From: Allobosea sp. LC85
GTDB lineage: Bacteria; Pseudomonadota; Alphaproteobacteria; Rhizobiales; Beijerinckiaceae
Assembly: GCF_000735605.1 (NCBI RefSeq)
Contig: NZ_JPKG01000034.1
Span: 172,164 to 236,163 of the forward strand
DNA: 64,000 bases
Reading direction: 5' to 3'
The notes under the pieces were generated by a model. The model was not told the origin of the DNA. It ran no database searches and saw nothing but the letters and a program-made list of their open reading frames with translations. How positions within the stretch are numbered: the first letter of the stretch is position 1; each line of letters begins with the position of its first letter. Made by a program: the position numbers and the translations under genes. Below, in pieces: positions 46,154-55,530 of this stretch.

Positions 46154-47452
46154 TCAGGCCTCGCGCCTGACGCAGGCCAGATAGAACCCGTCCGTCCCGG
46201 TGCGCTGCGGCGACAATTGCAAGCCAAGCCCGGTCGCGAACCGCGAGAGCAAAGCAAAGTCGCCTTCCGTCGATGAGAGGATCTCCTGGCTCGGCACGAG
46301 GGTGAAGCCGGGATGGCGCTGAAGAAACCCTGAGACGGCCCCGTCATTCTCATCCGGCAGCACCGAACAGGTGACGTAAGCGATACGACCGCCGGGCTTC
46401 ACCAGGCGGGCTGCGCGCGCCAGCACCTCGGTCTGATCCTTGAGCCGCTCGGCGAGCGCGCCCGGTCGCACGCGCCATTTTGCATCGGGATTACGCCGCC
46501 AGGTGCCGGAGCCGGTGCAGGGCGCATCGACCAGGACGAGATCGACCTCGCCGACAACTTCAGTGAGGGATTCATGGCCGCGGCTGCGGGGCACGCGGAT
46601 CTGGACGATGTTGGCCCCCGAGCGCGCCAGCCGCTCATGCAGTGGCGCCAGACGACGGCTATCGAGATCGGTCGCGAACAGGCGACCTTGGTTCTGCATC
46701 TGGGCGGCAAGCGCCAGCGTCTTGCCTCCGGCGCCGGCGCAAAGATCGACCACGGTCTCGCCGGGTTTGGCGCCGGCCAGCAGGGAGACGAGCTGGGAGC
46801 CCTCGTCCTGGATCTCGAAGGCGCCCTCGAAGAAGCTCGGCTCGCTCTGGAGCGAGGGGCCACGCCCATCAGGTCCTGGCAGGAAGCGAATCGCATCAGG
46901 GGACCATGCCCCGGCTTCCGCTCCAAGATGAGCAAGATCCGCCAACACCTTGCCCTGGTTCGACTTAAGGCGGTTGACGCGAATGTCGATCGGCGCGCGA
47001 TCAGCGAGTGCAGCACCTTCCGACACAGCCTGCTCGCCAAAATTCGCGGAGAAGGCGGGCCAAAGCCATTCAGGCACATCGGCACGGACCCAGCCCGGGG
47101 CGTCGTCGAGATCGAAGGTGATGAGCCGTGTCGCCTCCTCGCGCGTCAATGGCGCAGGCGCGTGATTCTCGCCCGAGCAGAGTTCGGCGATCTCTTCCAT
47201 CCGGAGCTCGCGCAGGCCGGCAAGCATGCCGAGGACCAGCGCGCGCGACGTCTCCTCACCCATGGCGAAGGTCGAGGAGGAGCGGCGACGGAGCGCGTCA
47301 TAGACCAGGGTGGCAATCGCCGCACGATCCTTCGACCCGGCGAAGCGCCGAGACAGACCCCAATCCTTCAGAGCGTCGGATGCCGGCCGGCGGCGCTGGA
47401 TGATGTCGTCCAGCACCTCGATGGCGGCGCTGATGCGGGCGGCAGGGGTCAT
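46154..47452 (-). CDS. RsmB/NOP-family RNA (cytosine-5) methyltransferase
   Basis: A 432-residue SAM-dependent m5C RNA methyltransferase. The N-terminal part (about residues 1-150) is NusB-like; the SAM-binding motif is DLCAGAGGKTLALAAQ; the catalytic cysteines are in DAPCTGSGTWRRNPD and VTCSVLPDEN. The family includes RsmB and alphaproteobacterial relatives; the exact target cannot be told. ATG 47452 (MTPAARISAAIEVLDDI) starts the NusB-like helix; upstream in-frame codons are non-conserved. It lies 50 bp upstream of guaA on the same strand. Confidence 0.92.
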   Translation of the reverse strand: MTPAARISAAIEVLDDIIQRRRPASDALKDWGLSRRFAGSKDRAAIATLVYDALRRRSSSTFAMGEETSRALVLGMLAGLRELRMEEIAELCSGENHAPAPLTREEATRLITFDLDDAPGWVRADVPEWLWPAFSANFGEQAVSEGAALADRAPIDIRVNRLKSNQGKVLADLAHLGAEAGAWSPDAIRFLPGPDGRGPSLQSEPSFFEGAFEIQDEGSQLVSLLAGAKPGETVVDLCAGAGGKTLALAAQMQNQGRLFATDLDSRRLAPLHERLARSGANIVQIRVPRSRGHESLTEVVGEVDLVLVDAPCTGSGTWRRNPDAKWRVRPGALAERLKDQTEVLARAARLVKPGGRIAYVTCSVLPDENDGAVSGFLQRHPGFTLVPSQEILSSTEGDFALLSRFATGLGLQLSPQRTGTDGFYLACVRREA

Positions 47453-47790
47453 TGCGTCGTTCCGTTTCGTGCCGGCGTCTGCGGCACAATCTCGACGCTG
47501 TGGTGTCATATAGACGAGGCAGGGGCAACAACGTCTCGACTTGGTACTTGAGGCGGAGGCATGTCTCACAGGCTGCGTCCCACTTGGGCCACTCTTTTGC
47601 TCCAGCCGCTCGGTCGAAAACACCATCGGGACAGATCCCGCCTCCCAATGATCCCATGATTGGGACCCGTTGCCGTTCCCGCAGGCAGCTTGAAAATCGA
47701 CGCATTATCGTGTGAAGCCGCCGGCTTGACGAAGCGTCGCCATCAGCGGCACACGGGGCTCGATCGCTCCGATCAAGTGGAAACCACGCC
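47453..47790. other. intergenic region, no gene seen
   Basis: 338 bp between divergent rsmB-like and lipoprotein genes. Frames across it are Arg/Ser-rich and unconvincing. It should contain promoters for both. Confidence 0.45.
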
Positions 47791-47931
47791 ATGCAGCGCC
47801 TCTGCCGAATCACGCTTGCCGGTCTTCTCACCCTGGCGCTCACCGCCTGCGCCACGACGCCGCCGCCGGACCTGACCCCGCCCCCCCAAAAGCGGCTCGA
47901 CGCCAAGACGACGCTCGAAAACAAGCGCTGA
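47791..47931 (+). CDS. small lipoprotein
   Basis: A 46-residue protein with a lipoprotein signal: MQRLCRITLAGLLTLALTAC, where LTAC is the lipobox and Cys20 the lipidation site. The mature peptide is only 27 residues, Thr/Pro-rich then charged (ATTPPPDLTPPPQKRLDAK). Composition recalls the small lipoproteins common in Hyphomicrobiales, but no family is assigned. It lies 220 bp upstream of the GDPD gene on the same strand. Confidence 0.65.
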   Translation: MQRLCRITLAGLLTLALTACATTPPPDLTPPPQKRLDAKTTLENKR

Positions 47932-48151
47932 GCCTGTCACCAGCGCCAGATGTCGCTCGGACGTGGCCGAGCGACGCTTCTGCCGGGTCCTTGATCGTCG
48001 TCCTGCAAGATCTGCCACGACACGGACCGCACCGGCAGCACTCCCGGCGCCTCTCCCAAGGGTTGTCCTCGCGGCACAAAACCACTTCACGGAGCTGTCA
48101 TATCGTCTGATCATGGTCGCGCGCTCTTGCCGCGATCAGGGAACAGATCCG

Positions 48152-49321
48152 ATGAAACAGACGCTTCTTTCGGCCACGATGCTGGCCGCCCTTGCCTGTG
48201 GCGGCGTTGTCGCCATTTCACCCGTCTCCGCTCAGCCCGCCCCGACGCTGGATGGGAAGAAGCCCCTCATTGTCGGTCACCGCGGCGCCAGCGGCCACAG
48301 GCCGGAGCACACGCTCGAATCCTACAAGCTGGCGATCGAACAGGGGGCCGATTTCATCGAGCCCGACCTTGTCGCGACCAAGGACGGCGTGCTCGTCGCG
48401 CGGCACGAGCCGATGCTGAGCGGCACCACCGACGTGTCAGAACGACCGGAGTTCGCTGCCCGCAAAACCGTCAAGAAGATCGACGGAGTCGACACCACGG
48501 ACTGGTTTGCCGGCGATTTCACCCTGGCCGAGATCAAGACGCTGCGCGCCAAGCAGGCGATGCCTGATCGCGACCAGTCGCATAACGGCAAGTTCCCGAT
48601 CCCGACGCTGCAGGAGATCATCGATCTCGCCAAGGCCGAAAGCACCCGCACCGGCCGTACCATCGGCATCTATCCCGAGACCAAGCACCCGATCTTTCAT
48701 GCCGCGATCGGGCTGCCGCTCGAGGACCGCCTGCTCGACCAGCTGAAGACGGCCGGCTGGACCGAAAAGTCCTCGCCCGTGATCATCCAGAGTTTCGAGA
48801 CAGCCAATCTCAAATATCTGCGCGGCAAGACGCAGTTGCGCCTTGTCCAGCTCGTCGATGCCGATGACGTCGACAAGGATGGCGGCATCGTGCTGGCCGC
48901 GCCCTTCGACAAGCCCTACGACTTCGTCGTCACCGGCGACAAGCGCACATTCAAGGACCTGGTCACGGCCGATGGGCTGAAGGAGATCAAGAGCTACGCC
49001 GACGGCGTCGGACCATGGAAGCCCTATATCCTCGCCGGCAAGCAGACCATCGGCGAGGACGGCAAGCCGAAGGACCTCAATGGCGACGGCAAGATCGACG
49101 AGCAGGATCGCGTGCTGATCGCACCGACCAATGTCGTCAAGGACGCGCACGCGGCCGGCCTCTTCGTCCACAGCTGGACATTCCGCAGCGAGCCGAAGCG
49201 GTTGACTTCGAACTTCAAGGGCGACCCTGCGGCTGAGTACAGGGCCTTCTTCGATCTCGGCATCGACGGGCTGTTCTCGGACTTCCCCGATGCGGCAGTG
49301 AAGGCGCGCGACGCCAAATAG
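48152..49321 (+). CDS. glpQ: periplasmic glycerophosphodiester phosphodiesterase
   Basis: GlpQ-type enzyme (389 residues) that hydrolyses glycerophosphodiesters to glycerol-3-phosphate and alcohol. A signal peptide (residues about 1-26, ending SPVSAQP) precedes the TIM barrel. Catalytic region: IVGHRGASGHRPEHTLESY and FIEPDLVATKDGVLVARHEP. Near residue 311 there is an insert DLNGDGKIDEQD that fits a 12-residue EF-hand loop. ATG 48152 gives MKQTLLSATMLAAL; the longer upstream frame lacks a signal. A strong terminator follows. Confidence 0.93.
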   Translation: MKQTLLSATMLAALACGGVVAISPVSAQPAPTLDGKKPLIVGHRGASGHRPEHTLESYKLAIEQGADFIEPDLVATKDGVLVARHEPMLSGTTDVSERPEFAARKTVKKIDGVDTTDWFAGDFTLAEIKTLRAKQAMPDRDQSHNGKFPIPTLQEIIDLAKAESTRTGRTIGIYPETKHPIFHAAIGLPLEDRLLDQLKTAGWTEKSSPVIIQSFETANLKYLRGKTQLRLVQLVDADDVDKDGGIVLAAPFDKPYDFVVTGDKRTFKDLVTADGLKEIKSYADGVGPWKPYILAGKQTIGEDGKPKDLNGDGKIDEQDRVLIAPTNVVKDAHAAGLFVHSWTFRSEPKRLTSNFKGDPAAEYRAFFDLGIDGLFSDFPDAAVKARDAK

Positions 49322-49340
49322 GCGCCCGAAACGATTCAGA

Positions 49341-49372
49341 AGCCCGCCCCGGATTGCCGGGGCGGGCTTTCT
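49341..49372 (+). terminator. intrinsic terminator of glpQ
   Basis: AGCCCGCCCCGG / CCGGGGCGGGCT form a perfect 12-bp stem with loop ATTG, followed by TTTCTCT. It lies 20 bp past the stop codon. Confidence 0.9.
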
Positions 49373-49390
49373 CTGCTCGTCAGGAGGCGA

Positions 49391-49660
49391 TCAATCGCAG
49401 ACCCGCCTCGTGCGCCTGATCTCGCCGCGTGGCGTTTCCTCGATTGTCGTTACAGTGCGACAATCGTCGCGCCAGTTGCTGCGCTCCCAGCGTGCGCGGT
49501 CGCGCATGCGGTCCTCGCGGCGGATTTCGCGATCGATGGCACGTTCGCGCGGAGAGCGCGGATCAACGGAGACGCCGCCAGGACCAATGTTGATCGACTG
49601 GGCAAAGGCACCGCTTGTCGCAAGCAGGACAGCAGTCATGGCCGGAATAATGAACTTCAT
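49391..49660 (-). CDS. small secreted protein of unknown function
   Basis: An 89-residue exported protein: signal peptide MKFIIPAMTAVLLATSGAFA (cleavage after AFA), then a short Gly/Pro stretch and a very charged Arg/Glu/Asp region with two cysteines (DDCRTVTT and the C-terminal RVCD) likely to pair. No domain recognised. It converges with glpQ beyond the terminator and is alone on its strand. Confidence 0.7.
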   Translation of the reverse strand: MKFIIPAMTAVLLATSGAFAQSINIGPGGVSVDPRSPRERAIDREIRREDRMRDRARWERSNWRDDCRTVTTIEETPRGEIRRTRRVCD

Positions 49661-49892
49661 GATGCGTTCCTCCGTTCTCTAGCCAAGAACGGGGCACATC
49701 TCGAATTGTTCCCAGGATTGATCGCGGGGGATAGAACGACGATACGGAGCCGCATCTCCGCCTATGGTCTCAGCAACAATTGCCGCGCCGGCGTCAATCT
49801 ACGGGGATGACGTTCGTTCCTCGCCCTGGACTTGATGCGGTTGCGGCGCACTGAGGGTTCAGCGCGCCGCATGGTTCAGGTCACACCTGGCC

Positions 49893-50690
49893 TCAGTGCA
49901 GGATCTGGCTGAGGAAGAGCTTTGTGCGTTCGTGCTGCGGGTTCTTGAAGAACTCGTTGGGCTCGTTCATCTCGACGACCTGGCCGGCATCCATGAAGAT
50001 GACGCGGTCGGCGACCTGGCGGGCAAAGCCCATCTCGTGGGTGACGCAGAGCATGGTCATGCCCTCGTCGGCGAGCGAGACCATGGTGTCGAGCACCTCC
50101 TTGACCATCTCGGGGTCGAGCGCCGAGGTCGGCTCGTCGAACAGCATGATCTTCGGGCTCATGCAGAGCGAGCGCGCGATCGCGACGCGCTGTTGCTGGC
50201 CGCCCGAGAGCTGGCCCGGATATTTCAGCGCCTGCTCCGGGATCTTGACGCGTTTGAGATAGTGCATGCCGATCTCCTCGGCATCCTTCTTCGGCATCTT
50301 GCGCACCCAGATCGGGGCCAGCGTCAGGTTCTCCAGGATCGTCAGATGCGGGAACAGGTTGAAGTGCTGGAAGACCATGCCGACATCGCGGCGGATCTCG
50401 TCGATCTTCTTCAGATCATTGGTGAGCTCGGTGCCGTCGACGATGATCTGGCCCTTCTGGTGCTCCTCGAGCCGGTTGATGCAGCGGATCATCGTCGACT
50501 TGCCCGAGCCGGACGGGCCGCAGATCACCAGCTTCTCGCCGCGCGCCACCTTCAGGTTGATGTCGCGCAGCACATGGAACTCGCCATACCACTTGTTGAC
50601 CCCGACCATCTCGACGGCCGTGTCCGTGTTCAAAGACGTCTGCTTCAGCGCCGCCGGACGCGTCGAGATGTTGCTCTCTGCCATTGCCAT
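49893..50690 (-). CDS. aapP: general L-amino acid ABC transporter, ATP-binding protein
   Basis: AapP (265 residues) is the ATPase of the Aap broad-specificity amino-acid importer. Motifs: Walker A GPSGSGKSTMIR, Q-loop MVFQHFNLFPHLT, signature LSGGQQQRVAIARSL, Walker B IMLFDEPTSALDPE, and CVTHEMGFARQVAD with the switch His. ATG 50690 (MAMAESNIS) has GGGAG at about 9 bp; 50684 is possible. Last gene of aapJ-Q-M-P on the minus strand, 14 bp after aapM. Confidence 0.95.
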   Translation of the reverse strand: MAMAESNISTRPAALKQTSLNTDTAVEMVGVNKWYGEFHVLRDINLKVARGEKLVICGPSGSGKSTMIRCINRLEEHQKGQIIVDGTELTNDLKKIDEIRRDVGMVFQHFNLFPHLTILENLTLAPIWVRKMPKKDAEEIGMHYLKRVKIPEQALKYPGQLSGGQQQRVAIARSLCMSPKIMLFDEPTSALDPEMVKEVLDTMVSLADEGMTMLCVTHEMGFARQVADRVIFMDAGQVVEMNEPNEFFKNPQHERTKLFLSQILH

Positions 50691-50704
50691 GTTCTTGGTC
50701 TCCC

Positions 50705-52081
50705 TCAACGTCTTTGGCCGGCGGCAAGGCGGCGTTCGACCGAAATCGAATAGCGCGACATGCCCCAGCAGCACAGGAAATAGAAAATCGCGGCGAAAGC
50801 ATAGCCCGTCGCGCGTGTCGTCGGCGTCGCCCAGGTCGGATCGACCAGGGTCGCCTCGATGGTCCGCAGGAAGTCGAAGATGCCGACGATGGTGACCAGC
50901 GTCGTATCCTTGAACAGCCCGATGAAGGTGTTGACGATGCCCGGAATCACGATGCGCAGCGCCTGCGGCAGGATGATCAGGCGCATCATGTTCCAGTAGC
51001 CGAGGCCGAGCGACATCGCCCCCTCATACTGGCCCTTCGGGATGGCCTGCAGGCCGCCACGAATGACCTCGGCCATATAGGCGGCCGCAAAGAGCGCAAC
51101 GCCGACCAGCGGCCGCAACAGACGGTCGGGCGACCATTCCTGCGGCACGAAGAGCGGCAGCATGGTGTTGGCCATGAACAGCACCGTGATCAGCGGCACG
51201 CCGCGCACGAACTCGATGAAGATCACCGAGAGCAGCTGGATGATCGGCAGGCGGGAGCGCCGCCCCAGCGCCAGCACGACGCCGAGCGGCAGCGAGAAGA
51301 CGATGCCGACCGCCGCGATCAGGAAGGTCACCGTCATGCCGCCCCAGAGGCCGGTGTCAACCCGCGGCAGGCCGACTCTGTCATCCAGAATGGCGATGAG
51401 GCCAAAGGCGACAAGGGCCATCAGGATCAGTCGCTTGGGCCGATAGAAGCGTTTCCAGACCGGCAGTTCGTGCTCGACCGCGAGCTGCCCCGCTCCCGTA
51501 TGGAAACGCGCCAGCGAAGGCACGAAGGACAGCACGATGTACACCGCCGCCAGTGCGGCCGTGGCGATGATCAGATAGCGCAGGAGATTGGTCGCTCCGG
51601 GGCCGCCGAGCAGCAGGACATAGGCACTGATCGGCAGCAGCACGAAGAAGAAGAAGGCGCCGAGCTTCTTCAGCGGGGCGTTGTTCCAGAGCAGCCAGAC
51701 GACGCCGAGCGCGAACATTGCGAAGACGATGTTGACGCGCCAGCGCTGGCTGACCGGATAGGAGCCGTAGATGAAGTACTGGAAGCGGTCGGCAACATAG
51801 GCCCAGCAGGCGCCAACCGGCCGGCCGACCTTCTCGGCAAGGCAGGCGTCGCGGTTTGAGCCCGTCCAGACCGCATCGATGAAGTAGAACCGGATGATTT
51901 CCGGCAGGCTCGTGACGACGATATAGGCGCAGACCAGCGTCAGCAGCGTGTTGACCGGCCCGGAAAAGAGATTGGCCCGGATCCAGGCCAGCGGCCCGGC
52001 CACGGATAGCGGAGCCGCTTCCTGCGGCAGGGTCTCGCGGCGGACGAAGAAGGCGGCATTTTCGGTGGTTGCATCGGTCAT
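50705..52081 (-). CDS. aapM: general L-amino acid ABC transporter permease AapM
   Basis: AapM (458 residues) is one of two inner-membrane permeases of the Aap importer. An extra N-terminal membrane region with a periplasmic loop containing two cysteines (NRDACLAEKVGRPVGACWAY) precedes the BPD_transp_1 core (from about residue 245: GGMTVTFLIAAVGIVFSLPL). The EAA loop is EGAMSLGLGYWNMMRLIILPQA. The start at 52081 lies 10 bp after aapQ. Confidence 0.95.
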   Translation of the reverse strand: MTDATTENAAFFVRRETLPQEAAPLSVAGPLAWIRANLFSGPVNTLLTLVCAYIVVTSLPEIIRFYFIDAVWTGSNRDACLAEKVGRPVGACWAYVADRFQYFIYGSYPVSQRWRVNIVFAMFALGVVWLLWNNAPLKKLGAFFFFVLLPISAYVLLLGGPGATNLLRYLIIATAALAAVYIVLSFVPSLARFHTGAGQLAVEHELPVWKRFYRPKRLILMALVAFGLIAILDDRVGLPRVDTGLWGGMTVTFLIAAVGIVFSLPLGVVLALGRRSRLPIIQLLSVIFIEFVRGVPLITVLFMANTMLPLFVPQEWSPDRLLRPLVGVALFAAAYMAEVIRGGLQAIPKGQYEGAMSLGLGYWNMMRLIILPQALRIVIPGIVNTFIGLFKDTTLVTIVGIFDFLRTIEATLVDPTWATPTTRATGYAFAAIFYFLCCWGMSRYSISVERRLAAGQRR

Positions 52082-52091
52082 CGGGGCGCCC

Positions 52092-53285
52092 TCACCGTTC
52101 CACCAGCGCCATGCGCTTGTTGTAGATATTCATGAACAGCGAGGTGACGAGAGAGATCGTCAAATAAACCGCCATGGTGATGGCAACGACCTCGACTGCC
52201 TGCCCTGTCTGGTTCAGCACCGTGCCGGTGAAGACCTGGACGAGGTCGGGATAGCCGATGGCAACCGCCAGCGACGAGTTCTTCGTCAGGTTCAGATAGT
52301 TCGAGGTCAGCGGCGGGATGATCACGCGCATCGCCTGCGGGATCACCACGAGTTTCAGCGTCGGCCCCGGCCGCAGGCCGAGCGCATGGGCTGCTTCCGA
52401 CTGCCCCTTGGAGACGGCGAGAATGCCCGCACGCACGACCTCGGCAATGAAGCCTGCGGTGTAGGTCGTCAAGCCGATCAGCAGAGCGACGAATTCCGGG
52501 AAGATCTGGATGCCTCCGCGCAGGTTGAAGCCGGCGAGCTCGGGATAGATGAAAGTGATCGGCCGGCCCATCAGGAGATAGACGAAGAAGGGCAGCACGA
52601 CGACGAGACCGAGTGCGATCCAGCCAACCGGGTACTGCTTGCCGGTCGCCTCCTGCTGCTTGCGGGCCCAATAGCGGAAGGTGATCGCGCCGACGAGGCC
52701 AAGCAGGAAGGTCAGGACGATCAGGCTGCCGCCAGGCTCAAGCTGCGGATCGGGCAGATACAGGCCGCGGTTATTGAGCAGGATCCCGGCCGGAAGTGCG
52801 ATCGACTGGCGCGGGTTCGGCAGCGGCTTGAGCACTGCGTTGTACCAGAAGAACAGTTGCAGCAGCAGCGGCAGGTTCCGGATGACCTCGACATAGACCA
52901 TGGCGATCTTGGCGAGGATCCAGTTGCTGGACAGGCGCGCGACACCGACGAAGAAGCCGAGGAAGGTTGCCAGCACGATGCCGATCGAGGCCACCAGCAA
53001 GGTATTCAGCAGGCCGACCCAGAAGGCCTGGCCATAGGTCGAGCCCGCGGCACTGAAGGGGATCAGCTTCTGATTGACGTCGAAGCCGGCAGCGTTGTGC
53101 CAGAAGCCGAAGCCCGACGCGATTTTCTGCGCCCTGAGGTTTTCGATGGCATTGGAGGCGGCCGAGTAGATGAGGAACCCGACGACGGCCAAGAGGGCAA
53201 GCTGATAGACATAGCCTCGGATCTTCGGATCGTAGAGTAGTGAGGCCTTGCCTGGTTGGACCGGCTCCGTCGGTATGGTCGTCAC
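52092..53285 (-). CDS. aapQ: general L-amino acid ABC transporter permease AapQ
   Basis: AapQ (397 residues), the second permease of the Aap importer. It has an N-terminal membrane anchor (YQLALLAVVGFLIYSA), a BPD_transp_1 core with GLLNTLLVASIGIVLATFLG, and the EAA motif SEAAHALGLRPGPTLKLVVIPQA. It lies between aapJ and aapM, separated from aapJ by a 136-bp gap with a stem-loop. ATG 53285. Confidence 0.95.
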   Translation of the reverse strand: MTTIPTEPVQPGKASLLYDPKIRGYVYQLALLAVVGFLIYSAASNAIENLRAQKIASGFGFWHNAAGFDVNQKLIPFSAAGSTYGQAFWVGLLNTLLVASIGIVLATFLGFFVGVARLSSNWILAKIAMVYVEVIRNLPLLLQLFFWYNAVLKPLPNPRQSIALPAGILLNNRGLYLPDPQLEPGGSLIVLTFLLGLVGAITFRYWARKQQEATGKQYPVGWIALGLVVVLPFFVYLLMGRPITFIYPELAGFNLRGGIQIFPEFVALLIGLTTYTAGFIAEVVRAGILAVSKGQSEAAHALGLRPGPTLKLVVIPQAMRVIIPPLTSNYLNLTKNSSLAVAIGYPDLVQVFTGTVLNQTGQAVEVVAITMAVYLTISLVTSLFMNIYNKRMALVER

Positions 53286-53388
53286 GTGTCACGCCCCTTC
53301 TTGTTCTTGGGTGGCGGCCGGTGGTCCGGCGATGCCCGGGTCGAGCATCGCCAGCCGTCTTCTTGTCCGTGCCGTGCGGCGGTAGCGA

Positions 53389-53416
53389 GCGATGCGCAGC
53401 GGTCGCCGCGCATCGC
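53389..53416 (-). terminator. stem-loop between aapJ and aapQ (possible attenuator)
   Basis: GCGATGCGC / GCGCATCGC give a perfect 9-bp stem with a 10-nt loop directly after the aapJ stop, without a T tract. Such structures between a binding-protein gene and its permeases commonly protect the upstream mRNA or reduce read-through. Confidence 0.6.
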
Positions 53417-53421
53417 GAATT

Positions 53422-54444
53422 TCAGCGGATCGGCGGCGCGTATTGCAGGCCGCCCTTGGTCCAGAGCGCATTCTGGCCGCGAGCGATCTTCAACAGCGAG
53501 CTGGCACCAACGTTCCGTTCGAAGGATTCACCATAGTTTCCGACATGCTTGGTGATGCGGACGACCCAGTCATTGCTCAAGCCGACAGCCTCGCCGAACT
53601 TGCCCTCGGTGCCGAGCAAGCGCTTGATCTCCGGGTTCTCGGATTTCAGCATCTCGTCGAGATTGGCCTTGGTCACGCCGAGCTCCTCGGCGTTCAGCAT
53701 GGCGAAATGGGTCCATTTGACGATGTCGAGCCAGGCATCGTCGCCATGGCGCACGACGGGACCGAGCGGTTCCTTGGAGATGATTTCCGGCAGCACGATA
53801 TGGTCGGTCGGGACGCCGAGCTTCAGGCGCTCAGCATAGAGGCCCGAGGCATCGGTCGTGAAGGCGTCGCAGCGGCCCGATTCATAGGCCTTGATCGTCT
53901 CGTCGGCGCTCGCAAAGGCGACGACCTCGTATTTCAGTTTGTTGGCGCGGAAGAAGTCCGCGAGATTGAGTTCCGTCGTCGTGCCCTGCTGGGTGCAGAC
54001 GGAGGCGCCCGCAAGCTTCAGCGCTGAATCGATGCCGAGCTTCTTGCGGACCATGAAGCCCTGCCCGTCATAGTAGTTCACGCCCGCAAAGTTCAAGCCG
54101 AGCGATGTGTCGCGCGACATGGTCCAGGTCGTGTTGCGCGAGAGCAGATCGACCTCGCCGGATTGCAGCGCAGTGAAACGGTCCTTGGACGAAAGCGGGA
54201 TGAATTTGACCTTGGTCGGATCATTGAAGACCGCAGCCGAGATCGCACGGCAGAGATCGACATCGAGGCCGCTCCAGTTGCCCTGCGCATCGGGGATGCC
54301 GAAGCCTGCAAGGCCCGGACCGACGCCGCAAATCAATTGCCCCCGGCTTTTTACCTGAGCCAGCAACCCCGATTGGGCCTGCGCTCCGCCAGCGAAAGCA
54401 GCGGTTGCTGCAACGGCGAGCGCTGCACTGACAAACTTGTTCAT
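53422..54444 (-). CDS. aapJ: general L-amino acid-binding protein AapJ, copy 1
   Basis: A 340-residue periplasmic binding protein delivering amino acids to AapQMP. Signal peptide MNKFVSAALAVAATAAFAGGAQA (residues 1-23, given here as MNKFVSAALAVAATAAFAGG and following AQA). The SBP_bac_3 fold includes GVGPGLAGFGIPDAQGNW, CRAISAAVFND, SGEVDLLSRNTTWTMSRD and the C-terminal NALWTKGGLQYAPPIR. ATG 54444 follows an A/T-rich stretch. It is the copy directly upstream of aapQ and is about as long as copy 3. Confidence 0.95.
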   Translation of the reverse strand: MNKFVSAALAVAATAAFAGGAQAQSGLLAQVKSRGQLICGVGPGLAGFGIPDAQGNWSGLDVDLCRAISAAVFNDPTKVKFIPLSSKDRFTALQSGEVDLLSRNTTWTMSRDTSLGLNFAGVNYYDGQGFMVRKKLGIDSALKLAGASVCTQQGTTTELNLADFFRANKLKYEVVAFASADETIKAYESGRCDAFTTDASGLYAERLKLGVPTDHIVLPEIISKEPLGPVVRHGDDAWLDIVKWTHFAMLNAEELGVTKANLDEMLKSENPEIKRLLGTEGKFGEAVGLSNDWVVRITKHVGNYGESFERNVGASSLLKIARGQNALWTKGGLQYAPPIR

Positions 54445-54602
54445 TATTATTTCCCCTGTTGCCGGAACGGGTTTTTCCCGTTCTCGAACCTTGCAAGTCT
54501 CGGACCAGATTCTGGACCCGACCGTCCTTCCTTTCCGCGCGCCTCCTTCGCCGCCGTCGGTCAAGCAAGCGGAGGCAAGAATGCCCCCGCCGTGTCCGTT
54601 AT

Positions 54603-55427
54603 TCACCGCACCGGGGGAGCGTATTGCAGTCCGCCCTTGGTCCACAATGCATTCTTTCCGCGGGCGATTTTCAGGATCGATCCCGATCCGACATTCGCCT
54701 CGAATGATTCGCCATAATTGCCGACCTGCTTGACGATCCGATGGGCCCAATCCGCAGTCAGCCCGATCGCCTCGCCAAACTTGCCCTCCGTCCCGAGCAA
54801 CCGCCGAACCTCCGGATTGGTCGATTTCGCCTGCTCGTCGGCATTGGCTTTGGTGATACCGAGTTCCTCCGCATTGAGCATGGCGAAATGGCTCCATTTC
54901 ACCAGGTTGAACCACTGCATGTCGCTGCTCCGAACGACCGGGCCCAATGGTTCCTTCGAGATGACCTCCGGAAGCACGATATGATCGTCCGGCGCCTCGA
55001 ATTTCAGCCGTTGCGCATAGAGAGCCGAGGAATCGTCGCTGAAAGCGTCGCAGCGACCGGCCTCATAGGCCTTGATCGTCTCATCTCCCGTGTTGAAGGC
55101 CACCACCTCGTACTTCATGTGGTTGATGCGAAAGAAGTCGGCCAGGTTCACTTCGGTCGTGGTGCCCTGCTGGGTGCAGATCGAGGCGCCGCCGAGCTTC
55201 AGCGCCGAATCGACGCCGAGTTTCTTGCGGACCATGAAGGCCTGTCCGTCATAGTAGTTCACTGTCGAAAAGCTCAGGCCAAGGGCGGTATCGCGAGACA
55301 TCGTCCAGGTGCTGGTCCGTGAAAGCAGGTCGACCTCGCCTGCCTGCAAGGCCGTGAACCGGTCCTTTGACGAGAGCGGCACATATTTGACTTTGCTCGG
55401 ATCGTTGAAGATCGCCGCGGCGATGGC
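54603..55427 (-). pseudogene. aapJ: aapJ copy 2, 5'-truncated
   Basis: A second aapJ paralogue between the two full copies. Homology to them begins only at AIAAAIFNDPSKVKYVPLSS (copy 1 CRAISAAVFND, about residue 73) and runs to the normal end YAPPVR. Immediately upstream the frame reads HNIWLP and is unrelated; the signal peptide and first 70 or so residues are missing. The 3' part has no stop or frameshift, and a GTG at 55380-55382 opens a 259-codon frame, so the loss of the 5' end may be recent. Without export it cannot act as a binding protein. Confidence 0.8.
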
Positions 55428-55484
55428 TGGGAGCCAGATATTATGCCGTTTGTGCCGGGCTTCATGGCATGGACAGCGCTTAGA

Positions 55485-55512
55485 GCGGGCCTCGGCTCAT
55501 GCCGAAGCCCGC
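55485..55512 (-). terminator. hairpin after aapJ copy 3
   Basis: GCGGGC-TTCGGC / GCCGAG-GCCCGC on the minus strand form a 12-bp, nearly perfect stem with a 4-nt loop, 19 bp after the stop of aapJ copy 3. It should separate copy 3 from the rest of the aap genes. Confidence 0.65.
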
Positions 55513-55530
55513 CTGTCTGTCTGTCTGCGC

